64,000 bases of DNA from Phymatolithon calcareum (lineage: Eukaryota; Rhodophyta; Florideophyceae; Hapalidiales): contig OZ345358.1 of NCBI GenBank assembly GCA_977006965.1, forward strand, positions 2,666,001-2,730,000, given 5' to 3'. The notes under the pieces are model-generated. The model was not told the origin of the DNA, made no database searches, and saw only the letters and a list, made by a program, of their open reading frames with translations. Position 1 is the first letter of the stretch, and each line of letters starts with the position of its first letter. The translations under genes were made by a program, and so were the position numbers. This document shows, piece after piece, positions 53,811 to 63,554 of the stretch.

Positions 53811-54013
53811 TTGGTTGTTAATGCTCATACCGACAAATCTGAGCCTTTTGTGCAAACAGGTACACCGTGGCCACGTCCCAGCACTAATGTTTCTGTACTT
53901 CATCTTGCAGAGGCGTTCCCGCCAAAAGAGATCAACGGCTTCGCACAGTGCAAGAGCAACAGATCCAGCCGCACTTGCTGTCCTCAGGCACCCCTCTTCT
54001 TCGTTTGATAGCA

Positions 54014-56656
54014 ATGGATATCCGCAAGTTCCTTTCGAAGAAGCCAGCCTCTTCGCGTCTTCGGCGCTCGATCGGCTCTTCCACAAACGCTGCCTCAGCC
54101 TCTGATGCAATCGACGTCGACGTTGACCCTCCGTCGAACAAGGCGCCTGCGTCCGGTCGTCGTTCGTCCTCTGCTCGCGCTAGCAAGAAAGGACGTTCCC
54201 GAAAAATTATAGCCGATGACGACGACGACGATGATGATGAATGGAAAGTCAACGACGCTGTTGAAGTCGTGGACGACGAACCTGGGAATGATTCTGCCCC
54301 TGTAAAAACGAAGGCAAAAGGCAGACCTAAAGCTGCATCGAAGACCAAGGCCGCATCTAAGGCCAAGGCGAAATCTCAAGAAAAAGCAAATGCACCTGTA
54401 AACAGTAACAGCACCGCAACACCGGCGTTCGGCGGAACCGGCTTGGATGGCGACGGCATCGCTCCAGTCACGAAACGGAAATGGGTTCCTCGGACAGACG
54501 CTCCGCCCAATCGTGGCTTGAAGGAGCGCCCTCTGGGTGCGAGCAATTGCTTTGCAGGCATGGTGTTCGTCATTACCGGTGTACTGGATTCGCTTCTCAG
54601 AGAGGAATGCACAGACATGATCAAGGAGCATGGTGGACGTGTCGTGGGCTCGCCGAGCAAGAAAGTAACCCATGCGGTTGTCGGCACAGATCCTGGTGAG
54701 AGCAAAATGAAAAAGCTGAAAAACCTAAGCGCCGCCATCATTGACGAGGACGGTCTTTTTCAAATCATGCGCCAATCTTGCCCGCAGAAGGAGGCCATGG
54801 CAACAGAAGAGCCAGAGGTCGTGGGTGATGAAGAGGAGCCCATGGTTATCGATGAAGTCGAAGAAGCTAAGGAGGTCAAAAATGGGCCCAAGGTGCGTCA
54901 AGAGAAGACCATGGTACCGAAATCGAACGTCAACAGCCAGCTTTGGGTAGACAAATATGCCCCGAAAGAATTGAGCGAGCTTGTTGGAAACCCAAAGCAT
55001 TTGAAAAATCTTAGTGCGTGGCTCAGCGAGTGGAAGGCTAAGTTCCTCCGCGGCGATGGGCACTCCCGTAAAACAAAGGACCGTGGTGACTCAGACTATG
55101 CCGCTGTACTTCTCGCTGGCGCTCCTGGGATTGGAAAAACTTCGGCTGCGCACGCAGTGTGTCGCGCGGAAGGATTTGAACCTCATGAATTCAACTGCTC
55201 AGATGTTCGAAATAAGGGCGGTATTGCAGCGCTTGCAGCGAGCGTCATGGTTTCCTCCAGCATGACCAAGTTTCTCAAGCTTTCCGATAATTCCAAAAAG
55301 GAGTCACCCTACCCCAACGGCCAGGTGCTAATCATGGATGAGGTTGACGGCATGAGCGGCGGAGACCGTGGTGGAAGCACTGAGCTGATAAAACTGATCA
55401 AGTCGTCTCGCGTTCCTATTATTTGTATCTGCAATGACGATACTACGCAGAAGATGCGATCTTTGGCAGGCAATTGCTATAAGATGAAGTTCCGAAAGCC
55501 GACGGCAGCTCAAGTGGGAAAGAGATTGCTCGATATTGTACGTAGGGAAGGATTTCGCCATGTTGACGAGAACACCATTCAAAAGCTTGCTGAGGGTTGC
55601 AATGGCGACATACGTCAAATGATCAATCTGCTCCAGACGTGGCGATCAGAATCAACCAGTCTCAAGTATGGCGATGTTCGCGACCGGCTCATGTCAGAAG
55701 GCAAAACAAAAGTGCAGAAGAGCATATTCGATCTTGCTATGAGCTTTTTCAAGCCTGGTGTTGACGGGGCCACCAATTCATTAGATGATCGGACGGACAA
55801 CTTTTTTGCGGACTATGACCTTGTGCCACTATTCGTGCAAGAAAACTATAGCGCTTCGATGGCTGCGAATAACTCACTGTCAGCACTCGCGGATGCCGCA
55901 GAGTCCATCTCTGAAGGTGATATATGCACGAATGTTGTGCGAGGACAAGGACGGTGGGATCTGCTACCAACAGTAGCGGTACTATCGTCGATCTTGCCTG
56001 GAAGTGTTTGTGCTGGCGGGCTCACAGAACAGCCCAGGTTCCCTTCTTTCTTTGGCAAGCTATCACAAGGAACTAAATTCAAGCGAATCGTACAGGAATT
56101 GGAGATGAAAGTCAAGGCCGGTGGAACTTCGTCAGGTTCCGTGAGAGCCTTCAGGTTGGATTACGTGCCGGTGATGACGACAACGATGGCGACGCCGCTA
56201 ATTTTAGGCGGTATAGCGGGCGTGGACGAGGTGATTGGGCGCCTGGACGCCTACTACCTCGAAAAGGATCCCGACTGGCAGGATCTTCTGGAGCTGGGGG
56301 TGTTTCCTAAGGGACGAGGGCCGCTGGAATGTATCAAAGGACCGGTAAAAAAGGCGTTCGGACTGGAATACAAAAAGCGTGAACATGCGCGCTCCGCGGT
56401 GACCGGGGTGAGATTTGGCTCTGGGAACCGCAAGGGTATGGCTGCCGACATTTCGAAAAAGGTTAGCGGTGGAGGCAATTCAGTCGTGGCTGATGCGGAC
56501 CCGGAGTCTGGCGACGAGGATGAGGAGGAGAAGAAGGAAGAGAAAGACGATGATGCAGCAGAGTTTGCTGTTAAGAAACCGACGCGAAAACGTGGGGCAC
56601 CTGGGAGCTCAAAGGCCAAGGCTGCACCAAAGAAAAAGCGCGCCAAGCGGTCATGA
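54014..56656 (+). CDS. RFC1: replication factor C large subunit
   Basis: The 880-residue protein is the clamp-loader subunit that, with RFC2-5, loads PCNA in the nucleus. It begins MDIRKFLSKKP, the usual RFC1 start (ATG 54014; upstream codons start with GTG and are not family-like). Acidic and Lys/Ala-rich linkers follow. A BRCT domain spans about 172-255 (FAGMVFVITGVLDS, HGGRVVGSPSKKVTHAVVG). The AAA+ module starts near 310 (LWVDKYAPKELSELVGN) with Walker A GAPGIGKTS at about 369 and Walker B LIMDEVDGM at about 440; CNDD and the arginine-rich sensor region follow. The RFC1 C-terminal domain is present, and the end is a basic nuclear-signal-like tail (KKKRAKRS). Single exon; shorter than the animal protein but complete in domains. 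It diverges from PSME4. Confidence 0.95.
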   Translation: MDIRKFLSKKPASSRLRRSIGSSTNAASASDAIDVDVDPPSNKAPASGRRSSSARASKKGRSRKIIADDDDDDDDEWKVNDAVEVVDDEPGNDSAPVKTKAKGRPKAASKTKAASKAKAKSQEKANAPVNSNSTATPAFGGTGLDGDGIAPVTKRKWVPRTDAPPNRGLKERPLGASNCFAGMVFVITGVLDSLLREECTDMIKEHGGRVVGSPSKKVTHAVVGTDPGESKMKKLKNLSAAIIDEDGLFQIMRQSCPQKEAMATEEPEVVGDEEEPMVIDEVEEAKEVKNGPKVRQEKTMVPKSNVNSQLWVDKYAPKELSELVGNPKHLKNLSAWLSEWKAKFLRGDGHSRKTKDRGDSDYAAVLLAGAPGIGKTSAAHAVCRAEGFEPHEFNCSDVRNKGGIAALAASVMVSSSMTKFLKLSDNSKKESPYPNGQVLIMDEVDGMSGGDRGGSTELIKLIKSSRVPIICICNDDTTQKMRSLAGNCYKMKFRKPTAAQVGKRLLDIVRREGFRHVDENTIQKLAEGCNGDIRQMINLLQTWRSESTSLKYGDVRDRLMSEGKTKVQKSIFDLAMSFFKPGVDGATNSLDDRTDNFFADYDLVPLFVQENYSASMAANNSLSALADAAESISEGDICTNVVRGQGRWDLLPTVAVLSSILPGSVCAGGLTEQPRFPSFFGKLSQGTKFKRIVQELEMKVKAGGTSSGSVRAFRLDYVPVMTTTMATPLILGGIAGVDEVIGRLDAYYLEKDPDWQDLLELGVFPKGRGPLECIKGPVKKAFGLEYKKREHARSAVTGVRFGSGNRKGMAADISKKVSGGGNSVVADADPESGDEDEEEKKEEKDDDAAEFAVKKPTRKRGAPGSSKAKAAPKKKRAKRS

Positions 56657-57019
56657 GTGCGAGTAGAAAGCCCTTGGAGTAGAGGGGTTTTTGCGCATCT
56701 GTCGGAGTCGGGTGTAGTTGATATTCGTGCTTTTGGTAGGACGAAACTCTGGAATAAACATTTACCCGTGGCCTTGCGCTCCCACGTCGTACCATGCAGC
56801 ATTTTCCACTTGTTCCTTGCGGCCCGGTGTCTACCACTCCGTACTGCCCCCGCGGTAGCACACTAACACATTTATGCGGGATAGGAAAGCAGACCAGTAT
56901 TATGGAGGAAATATCTAACCCTGACGATCTGTGAAAATAAGGCAAGTGTTCAACCTTCACATTATTTATCTCGCGACAGCCCTCTGTGCACGGTCCGCCC
57001 GTCAAGTACCTACTTTTTT
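56657..57019. other. 3' region between convergent RFC1 and AMT genes
   Basis: About 360 bp with no gene. It must hold both polyadenylation signals; AATAAA occurs at about 56753. Confidence 0.5.
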
Positions 57020-58405
57020 CTATGCTTCAGTTGTTGCCTCAACTTCGGCGGCAACGGCTTCGGCAGCAGTTTCGGCCTCGGTACCAAACTCGGGGTAAGC
57101 GGAACCACCGTGTTTGGACTCATCGTTACCTCGCATCTCGTCATCAGCACTGATGCGAAGTAGACCAGCGGCCTTCATCCCCAGGAAGAACGGAGCAATA
57201 AGACCACACGTCCACACAGCGATGATCAGACAACCCGCAATGTTCACACCGAGAAGCTTCCCAGCACCGGCTCCACCATAGAAAAGACCCGCAGTGTCGG
57301 TACCGAAACCGGCCACCTCTTGCAGGTCGCGACGGTTGAAAAGACCAACCGCGATAGCACCCCAAAGACCGGTCGCACCATGAATCGGGAAGGCCTCCAG
57401 TGGGTCATCAATCTTGAACTTGAGAAGGAGCTCACAAGCACCAATGTACACCACAGCACCAATGGCTCCGATGATGACGGCCGCGTAGGTCTCGACAAAC
57501 GCACATGAAGCGGTGATTGCAACAAGACCGGCGAGCACACCGTTGAGAACAGAGATGAGGTCAAAGATGTGGTCGGTCATCTTGCGGACAATGAGGGTGG
57601 TGACACCACCAGTGGCGGCAGCGAGGGTGGTGGTCACGGCACAACGCTCAACGGTCTTGTAGAGACCACCGGTGATACCGAGAGCTGAACCGGGGTTGAA
57701 TCCGTACCAACCGAACCACAACACGAAAGTACCGAGAGTGCAAAGAGTGGCGGAGTGACCGGGTAAGGCAACAACTTTGCCGTCTACGAAGCGACCCATA
57801 CGCGGTCCCACAATGATGGCACCGGTGAGACCTGCGAATCCACCAACCATGTGAACTACTGAGCAACCGGCGAAGTCAATCATGCCCCAGTTGGCGAGGA
57901 AACCGCCGCCCCACACCCAGTGAGACACAACCGGGTAGACGAAACCGGTGAGGAAGAAAGCGTAGCCGAGGTAGGCATAGAAAGAAGTACGTTCCGCGAC
58001 GGAACCGGAGACAATGGTGGCGGCAGTAGCGGCGAACGCCCATTGGAAGAACCAGGTGGTGAGGTCACCGCGAGACATGACAAAGTCGCTGTATCCAATG
58101 AATGTGTTAGACTTTGAACCATAAGCAAATGCGAATCCGAAGACATAGTAAGCGAGAGCACCGACACATGCATCGAGAAGATTCTTGATGAGGACGTTCT
58201 TGACATTCTTGGTGCGAACGGAGCCAGCTGTGAGCATGGCGAAACCGGACTGCATCAAGAAGACCATGAATCCGGAGAAGAGGACGAACATGGTATTGAT
58301 GGCGGTGGCACGGTCATTTGCAGTCCCGGTGAGATGGACAAGGGCATCAGCAACGCGGGATGCAGCAAGGCCATCGCCGATCAGGAAGAACTCTGTCGTT
58401 GTCAT
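57020..58405 (-). CDS. ammonium transporter, copy 1
   Basis: The 461-residue membrane protein belongs to the AMT/MEP/Rh family, which takes up ammonium at the plasma membrane as a trimer. Visible landmarks: TAINTMFVLFSGFMVFLMQS at TM1; the pore-lining twin histidines in VVHMVGGFAG and IHGATGLWG; the family block WGGGFLANWG...DFAG; and the C-terminal regulatory tail (GMKAAGLLRISADDEMRGND). ATG 58405 follows SerLysM in both copies' leader context (AAAATG); upstream codons lack an ATG. Apart from the first ~35 residues and the last ~20 it is nearly identical to the copy at 61728, and the DNA differs by only a few percent. The two genes diverge 3.3 kb apart. Confidence 0.93.
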   Translation of the reverse strand: MTTTEFFLIGDGLAASRVADALVHLTGTANDRATAINTMFVLFSGFMVFLMQSGFAMLTAGSVRTKNVKNVLIKNLLDACVGALAYYVFGFAFAYGSKSNTFIGYSDFVMSRGDLTTWFFQWAFAATAATIVSGSVAERTSFYAYLGYAFFLTGFVYPVVSHWVWGGGFLANWGMIDFAGCSVVHMVGGFAGLTGAIIVGPRMGRFVDGKVVALPGHSATLCTLGTFVLWFGWYGFNPGSALGITGGLYKTVERCAVTTTLAAATGGVTTLIVRKMTDHIFDLISVLNGVLAGLVAITASCAFVETYAAVIIGAIGAVVYIGACELLLKFKIDDPLEAFPIHGATGLWGAIAVGLFNRRDLQEVAGFGTDTAGLFYGGAGAGKLLGVNIAGCLIIAVWTCGLIAPFFLGMKAAGLLRISADDEMRGNDESKHGGSAYPEFGTEAETAAEAVAAEVEATTEA

Positions 58406-58704
58406 TTTGCTTAGTGGGCGGCAGTCCTGCTTATCTTGTGAGTACTTGTGCAAGCGATATTTATGTCGAAGACTACACGGCGGAATTCTCCTCCGGTACA
58501 CATATGGGGGCGTCGTGTGGCCCTATGGAGCTTGCAAGCAGTCTGGAGGCATCCGTATTTATCTTGTAATGATTCTGTCGGACAGTAGGTACACATGACG
58601 GCCGAATTTCCAACTTAAGTGTCCCAACGTATCAGGCAAAACGTGGTACGTCCCATAGTTGATGTACCAGAAAAACGTATCACAAAGCTACAATCTCCTC
58701 TCAT
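58406..58704. promoter_or_regulatory. upstream region of AMT copy 1
   Basis: About 300 bp between the AMT start and LINE sequence. No specific site is identified. The last bases before the ATG (TAAGCAAAATG) resemble those of copy 2 (TATCCAAAATG). Confidence 0.3.
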
Positions 58705-59641
58705 GAGTGGAAAAGCGGGTTTGAGCACGTAACGTTAAACAGAGTCAGGAAAGCGAAGGACGTCATTCTGGGCCTCCGGGATATAGGAATGAACGCCAGG
58801 GGCCTAACCACAACGAAGAACATTGCAATCTACAAGACACTCGTGCAATGCAGGTGGGAGTACGCCCTACACCTTACCCCATGGACAAGATCCATCCAAA
58901 CGCAAATCGACCAGGCAGAAGGGCTGTTCTACTCCCTCATTGTAGGGCGCTTCGCACTCCGCCTGCAGAACCGAATGGGAGCACTATGCAAAATCATGCC
59001 ACCGGAAATAAGAAGGGCGCAATTGGGGGAACACTTCGCCCTGTGCCTAATGATAGCGAAACAAGAAATCGAGGAAAAGCCTGATTATGAAGGCAAAGCC
59101 GACGACCTGCGGTACGCAGAGAGATATATTATGTACCTGACACAGCACGACCTATTAACTGAACAGGCTGATAGAGTTGCACGCAGAATGCTCACCCCTA
59201 AGGAGGAGAGAAATCGCCTCTCTCAAGCATGGGAACAAGAAGAGGAAGGCCTAAAACGAAGAATCCCTGTGGACGTGACAGAGCCCGCAAACCCGGTTAT
59301 GCTACTGAAATCGCGAAAACATCGACAGCTGGGCGTGAAATGGTTCTTCGGAGGCTTTCCCCCACGCGGGCCCACGTCCTACGTAGAGAACTTTGGGGAG
59401 CTGGCGGAGAAGAGCCTGGACACACTGCAACAAAACCGCACGAGACCAAGACTAACCGCGACAGCTGAGTAGTAAACGATGCAGGCAATGAACAAATTAT
59501 TGGAGTTAGAGATTATAATGACCGAGGAGATGATTGTATGAGGAAACTTTATCGGAAAGGAAGCATAACACACGGGAAGCTGCTCTGGTGTCGGAACTAC
59601 TGGCGTTGAGGGCTTCTAAAATAAAAAACTTACAATTTCCC
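58705..59641 (+). mobile_element. LINE copy, family A, C-terminal ORF and 3' end
   Basis: A continuous frame (open to 59472, from at least 58789) encodes VLGLRDIGMNARGLTTTKN, YKTLVQCRWEYALHLTPW, EGLFYSLIVGRFALRLQNRM and a helical C-terminus with EEEGLKRRIPVDVTEP. It aligns with the family B ORF at 28502-29284. The 3' tail (59473-59641) ends GTTGAGGGCTTCTAAAATAA, then ACAATTTCCCC, as in copies at 35334-35532 and 16190-16245. RT is absent: 5'-truncated. The frame is intact, suggesting a recent insertion between the two AMT genes. Confidence 0.75.
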
Positions 59642-60339
59642 CGGATTTGGGTTTACACGCCGCTTTGCCTTCTTCTTCTTGTATATTGTACAATTGGAGC
59701 ACAAATGGCTACTACAGCGCTAAGGCTACAGCTGTCATTAAGTCCTTGAAGTACGATATCCCTATTTCTATGACACGGGTTGAGCTTCGACGGGAGAGTA
59801 GATGGATCTACACACGTTTAGAATGATCTTCATTTTTACGATTGATAAAAGGGCATCCATGATAAGCCGCGCATCTCTTCAGGCCTCCGAATGCATTCTC
59901 TCGCAAGTTCATCCGCCACGTGTTTGTCGGCAAGTACAGAATGGCTCGGTTGCCATAATATAACCACCGAGCCATTCTGTCTATGTATTCCATGTTGACT
60001 TCGGACATCTACCGTTGTCCATGGAGATCGCCGTGTCTTTTTTTCTGTACGGTCACGGTTGTCTCTTGACCACATCAATAGTTTCAGCCGTTGATGAACA
60101 TAATGTAATATTATTCTAATATTATAATATGTTGACTTGCTTGTTCATTTGCTACTTTCAAAATCTTTTCGAGAGGACGAGCGAAAGTAGCAGACTAGAG
60201 TCGATATTGAAGCCACGTCATCACAGGGCAATGGACAAAATAGCCTTTCTGACGTGCAGTGAAAGTTTCGCGGGTCCTTTTTCTCTGGATAGGCGGCGTC
60301 GAGTTGGCAAGATACAGTGTGGCACATGTCAACAACAGT
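59642..60339. other. gene-free stretch
   Basis: Contains a hairpin (59937-59979) and an AT-rich palindromic run near 60105-60130. No gene. Confidence 0.4.
59937..59979. repeat. hairpin, 14-bp perfect arms
   Basis: CAGAATGGCTCGGT at 59937-59950 pairs exactly with 59966-59979. Confidence 0.85.
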
Positions 60340-60349
60340 ACCATCTTAG

Positions 60350-60840
60350 ACCTGAACCTCGGAAAGTTTGCAGAGAAAAGAAGCGTCCAAATGCAAGTTC
60401 TGTGTCGACTAGAACCTCCAGAGATGAGATGAAGATATCAAGCGGAAAGGGTCACCTTGCGCCGGCTACGGCATAAGAAGCGCATCGAAGAGACAGAAGA
60501 ATATTCTGGTAGAGAGGAGGACAAAGTGGAAGCAACGAAGGATATTGACTGTCTCAAGGACTTTGAAAACTTGAGAAAAGCCTTACAAAAAGCGAAACAG
60601 CGAGCAGTATTGAAGAAGAACTGGCGAAGCGATATAAGCGAGGTATGCGTACAGGAAGAAAATGGAAGATCAATGACGATTCCCATTGAATCGACCAATC
60701 TGCCAGGGATCCTCTGCTTAAGGGACAGGATGACACGGCCGAGATGCCTGAGGCTGATATGGCGGCAGGCAGTTCAAATACTATCACAAAGTACCATCGT
60801 ATCGGCATGAAGTCGAGGATATACCACTTCGTAACTTAAG
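60350..60840 (+). mobile_element. LINE fragment, family B-like coding part
   Basis: Translated pieces QVLCRLEPPEMR (60387 onward, one stop), EEYSGREEDKVEATKDIDCL and NGRSMTIPIESTNLPGIL align with the 28.5-kb family B ORF. A frameshift or stop separates the first piece from the frame at 60457-60810. No 3' tail is attached. Confidence 0.7.
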
Positions 60841-61727
60841 ACAGATGGATGATTATTTGAACTATTACGGTTTGCAGCACAGAGCTTCAAAACTCGTGAA
60901 GACAACGCCAAGTGCACTATGGACAGCCTGGAAAATGAGTTTCAAGCGTCCGTTCACTTTCAGAAGCCAAAAGCCATATCCATTTTTGCGAAGGGCAGAT
61001 GCGATTGCAAGCACTATTGGAGGGTCATGCTATTGAATTGCTCCTTTCTATAAAACGCCACTGCAACACGTAAGAAACGAGCTGCTCATTTGTGTTTTCC
61101 AGCACGATTTTGAGAGCTTTTCGATATGTATGATATCTCATCTCAGGCAAAGACACAATGCCCCAGTTTCATGCCCCCTTTGATTAATTGGAGTAATCAT
61201 GAACACTTAAAAATGTTCAAGACTAGTGCCCTGCATAGTGAACATCACTGGGAACGACATATCTCACGGAAAGTGTTCTTGCGTTGTTGAAAGCAGTTAT
61301 TTTTTACAACGACGCAAGCCTCGAAAATTTAAATGCATTTTAAGCAGCGCTGGCCCGTTTGACTTCTATCGCATCAGTATTGGACTGGAGTGGTGATAGT
61401 GTACATGAAATTTAGAGGAGGACACAAAGGAATTGCAAGAGGCATCTATTCATCGTCGTCAATTGCCAAACGAGCTGTACAGCTTTTTCTGGAATTGTGG
61501 CCCAAGCCCCTCAACTTTCCTTGAGCTCTCTTGCTGCGTCTTGTATCCGCTTGCGCAGCTTGCGAAATACAACGTACTGCTCATGGCTATTAAAAAGATG
61601 TGTATTAATGAGTTATAACGGTTTTCGGTTATGGTTAATGCAGGAAAAACAATTGAACGACGCCCAAGAATATATAAACCATGCGGAGAGCTTCAATACC
61701 ATTTCCCAGACACAAAGTCTATCCAAA
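60841..61727. other. intergenic region upstream of AMT copy 2
   Basis: Small hairpins only (for example around 61185-61235 and 61275-61312). No gene. Upstream codons in the AMT frame (61497-61727) contain other ATGs but are not family-like. Confidence 0.4.
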
Positions 61728-63080
61728 ATGGCATCCAGCGATTTCTTCACCGCCGGAAGTGGCCTCAACGTCACCAATGTCTCCGAAGGTCTTGCCTCCC
61801 TCACTGGCACAGCCGACGACCATGCCACTGCCATCAATACCATGTTCGTCCTCTTCTCCGGATTCATGGTCTTCTTGATGCAGTCCGGTTTTGCCATGCT
61901 CACAGCGGGCTCCGTTCGCACCAAGAATGTTAAGAACGTCCTCATCAAGAATCTTCTCGATGCATGTGTTGGTGCTCTCGCCTACTATGTCTTCGGATTC
62001 GCATTTGCTTATGGTTCAAAGTCTAACACATTCATTGGATACAGCGACTTTGTCATGTCTCGCGGTGACCTCACCACCTGGTTCTTCCAATGGGCTTTCG
62101 CCGCTACTGCCGCCACCATTGTGTCCGGTTCCGTCGCTGAACGTACTTCTTTCTATGCCTACCTCGGCTACGCTTTCTTCCTCACCGGTTTCGTCTACCC
62201 GGTAGTGTCTCACTGGGTGTGGGGCGGCGGTTTCCTCGCCAACTGGGGCATGATTGACTTCGCCGGTTGCTCAGTAGTTCACATGGTTGGTGGATTCGCA
62301 GGTCTAACCGGTGCTATCATTGTGGGACCGCGTATGGGTCGCTTCGTAGACGGCAAAGTTGTTGCCTTACCCGGTCACTCCGCCACTCTTTGCACTCTCG
62401 GTACTTTCGTGTTGTGGTTCGGTTGGTACGGATTCAATCCCGGTTCAGCTCTCGGTATCACCGGTGGTCTCTACAAGACCGTTGAGCGTTGTGCTGTAAC
62501 CACCACCCTCGCTGCCGCCGCCGGTGGTGTCACCACCCTCATTGTCCGCAAGATGACCGACCACATCTTCGACCTCATCTCTGTTCTCAACGGTGTGCTC
62601 GCCGGTCTTGTTGCCATCACCGCTTCATGTGCGTTTGTCGAGACCTACGCGGCCGTCATCATCGGAGCCATTGGTGCTGTGGTGTACATTGGTGCTTGTG
62701 AGCTCCTTCTCAAGTTCAAGATTGATGACCCACTGGAGGCCTTCCCGATTCATGGTGCGACCGGTCTTTGGGGTGCTATCGCGGTTGGTCTTTTCAACCG
62801 TCGCGACCTGCAGGAGGTGGCCGGTTTCGGTACCGACACTGCGGGTCTTTTCTATGGTGGAGCCGGTGCTGGGAAGCTTCTCGGTGTGAACATCGCGGGT
62901 TGTCTGATCATCGCTTTGTGGACGTGTGGTCTTATTGCTCCGTTCTTCCTGGGGATGAAGGCCGCTGGTCTACTTCGCATCAGTGCTGATGATGAGATGC
63001 GAGGTAACGATGAGTCCAAACACGGTGGTGCCGCTTACCCAGAATTCGCTGCTGATGCCGTTACCGAGGCTGCCCTTTAA
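61728..63080 (+). CDS. ammonium transporter, copy 2
   Basis: The 450-residue AMT is almost identical to 57020-58405 from about residue 35 to near the C-terminus (differences include LWTCGLIAP versus VWTCGLIAP and AAAGGV versus AATGGV). The first 30 residues (MASSDFFTAGSGLNVTN...) and the last 15 (AADAVTEAAL) differ. All pore residues are kept, so it should transport ammonium. ATG 61728 is chosen because similarity to copy 1 and a matching AAAATG context begin here; earlier in-frame ATGs would add a leader absent from copy 1. Two diverging near-identical copies with different ends suggest gene conversion. Different promoters may give separate nitrogen responses, but no site is visible. Confidence 0.93.
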   Translation: MASSDFFTAGSGLNVTNVSEGLASLTGTADDHATAINTMFVLFSGFMVFLMQSGFAMLTAGSVRTKNVKNVLIKNLLDACVGALAYYVFGFAFAYGSKSNTFIGYSDFVMSRGDLTTWFFQWAFAATAATIVSGSVAERTSFYAYLGYAFFLTGFVYPVVSHWVWGGGFLANWGMIDFAGCSVVHMVGGFAGLTGAIIVGPRMGRFVDGKVVALPGHSATLCTLGTFVLWFGWYGFNPGSALGITGGLYKTVERCAVTTTLAAAAGGVTTLIVRKMTDHIFDLISVLNGVLAGLVAITASCAFVETYAAVIIGAIGAVVYIGACELLLKFKIDDPLEAFPIHGATGLWGAIAVGLFNRRDLQEVAGFGTDTAGLFYGGAGAGKLLGVNIAGCLIIALWTCGLIAPFFLGMKAAGLLRISADDEMRGNDESKHGGAAYPEFAADAVTEAAL

Positions 63081-63554
63081 CGGTTTTGCTCTTAGGAAGT
63101 ATTTCATTTTAAGTTATTGCTAACATTAGGTAGGTATTTTCGTCCTGCGAATGCCGCCTATAAACATGGTCTTCTGATCTGTTTGTAAGATCCTGGAATG
63201 AGTTATGCAGCTTTTTCGCATGGCTTATTAGATCACATAAGACCCTAGGAATGATGAGGTCTTCGTCCATTTTTTAAAAATCGGACGAAGACCGTTATAA
63301 AAATAAAGGACTAAATACTGACTATCGAAGGGCCCAATGGAGGATATCTTCTGATTTCAAATTCGCATTTTGCGACGTACAAGTTAACCGTGCCGCATCA
63401 TCTTCTTGCAGTTATTGAGCCATGAGGAATGTTGTTTTGCGCTCTGATCATATTCTGCCAAGTCATCAATTCGAAAGTACAGAGATGTCAGCAGCGAGAT
63501 TGAAGCATCGCATATGTTTGAAAGCCAAAATTGGGTATGTACGTTTCAGTTGTT
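63081..63554. other. 3' region between convergent AMT copy 2 and HARS
   Basis: Contains a perfect hairpin at 63258-63293 and no gene. Confidence 0.45.
63258..63293. repeat. perfect hairpin
   Basis: GGTCTTCGTCC and GGACGAAGACC pair around an A/T palindromic loop. Confidence 0.85.

Larger units (their letters stand above)
51563..54013. other. palindrome-rich divergent intergenic region, PA200-RFC1
   Basis: Must contain both 5' regions. It holds palindromes at 51974-52026, 52182-52257, 52379-52410, a TIR element at 52430-53141, a nested palindrome at 53169-53466 and another at 53751-53810. No gene is supported in it; frames inside the TIR element (52735-52992, 52898-53158) lack motifs. Confidence 0.8.

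Noticed and set aside
53948-54013. RFC1 extension to 53948
   Set aside because: It begins with GTG; MDIRKFL at 54014 is the conserved RFC1 N-terminus.
61497-61727. 77-residue N-terminal leader on AMT copy 2
   Set aside because: Absent from copy 1, not membrane-signal-like, and the AAAATG context shared by both copies marks 61728.
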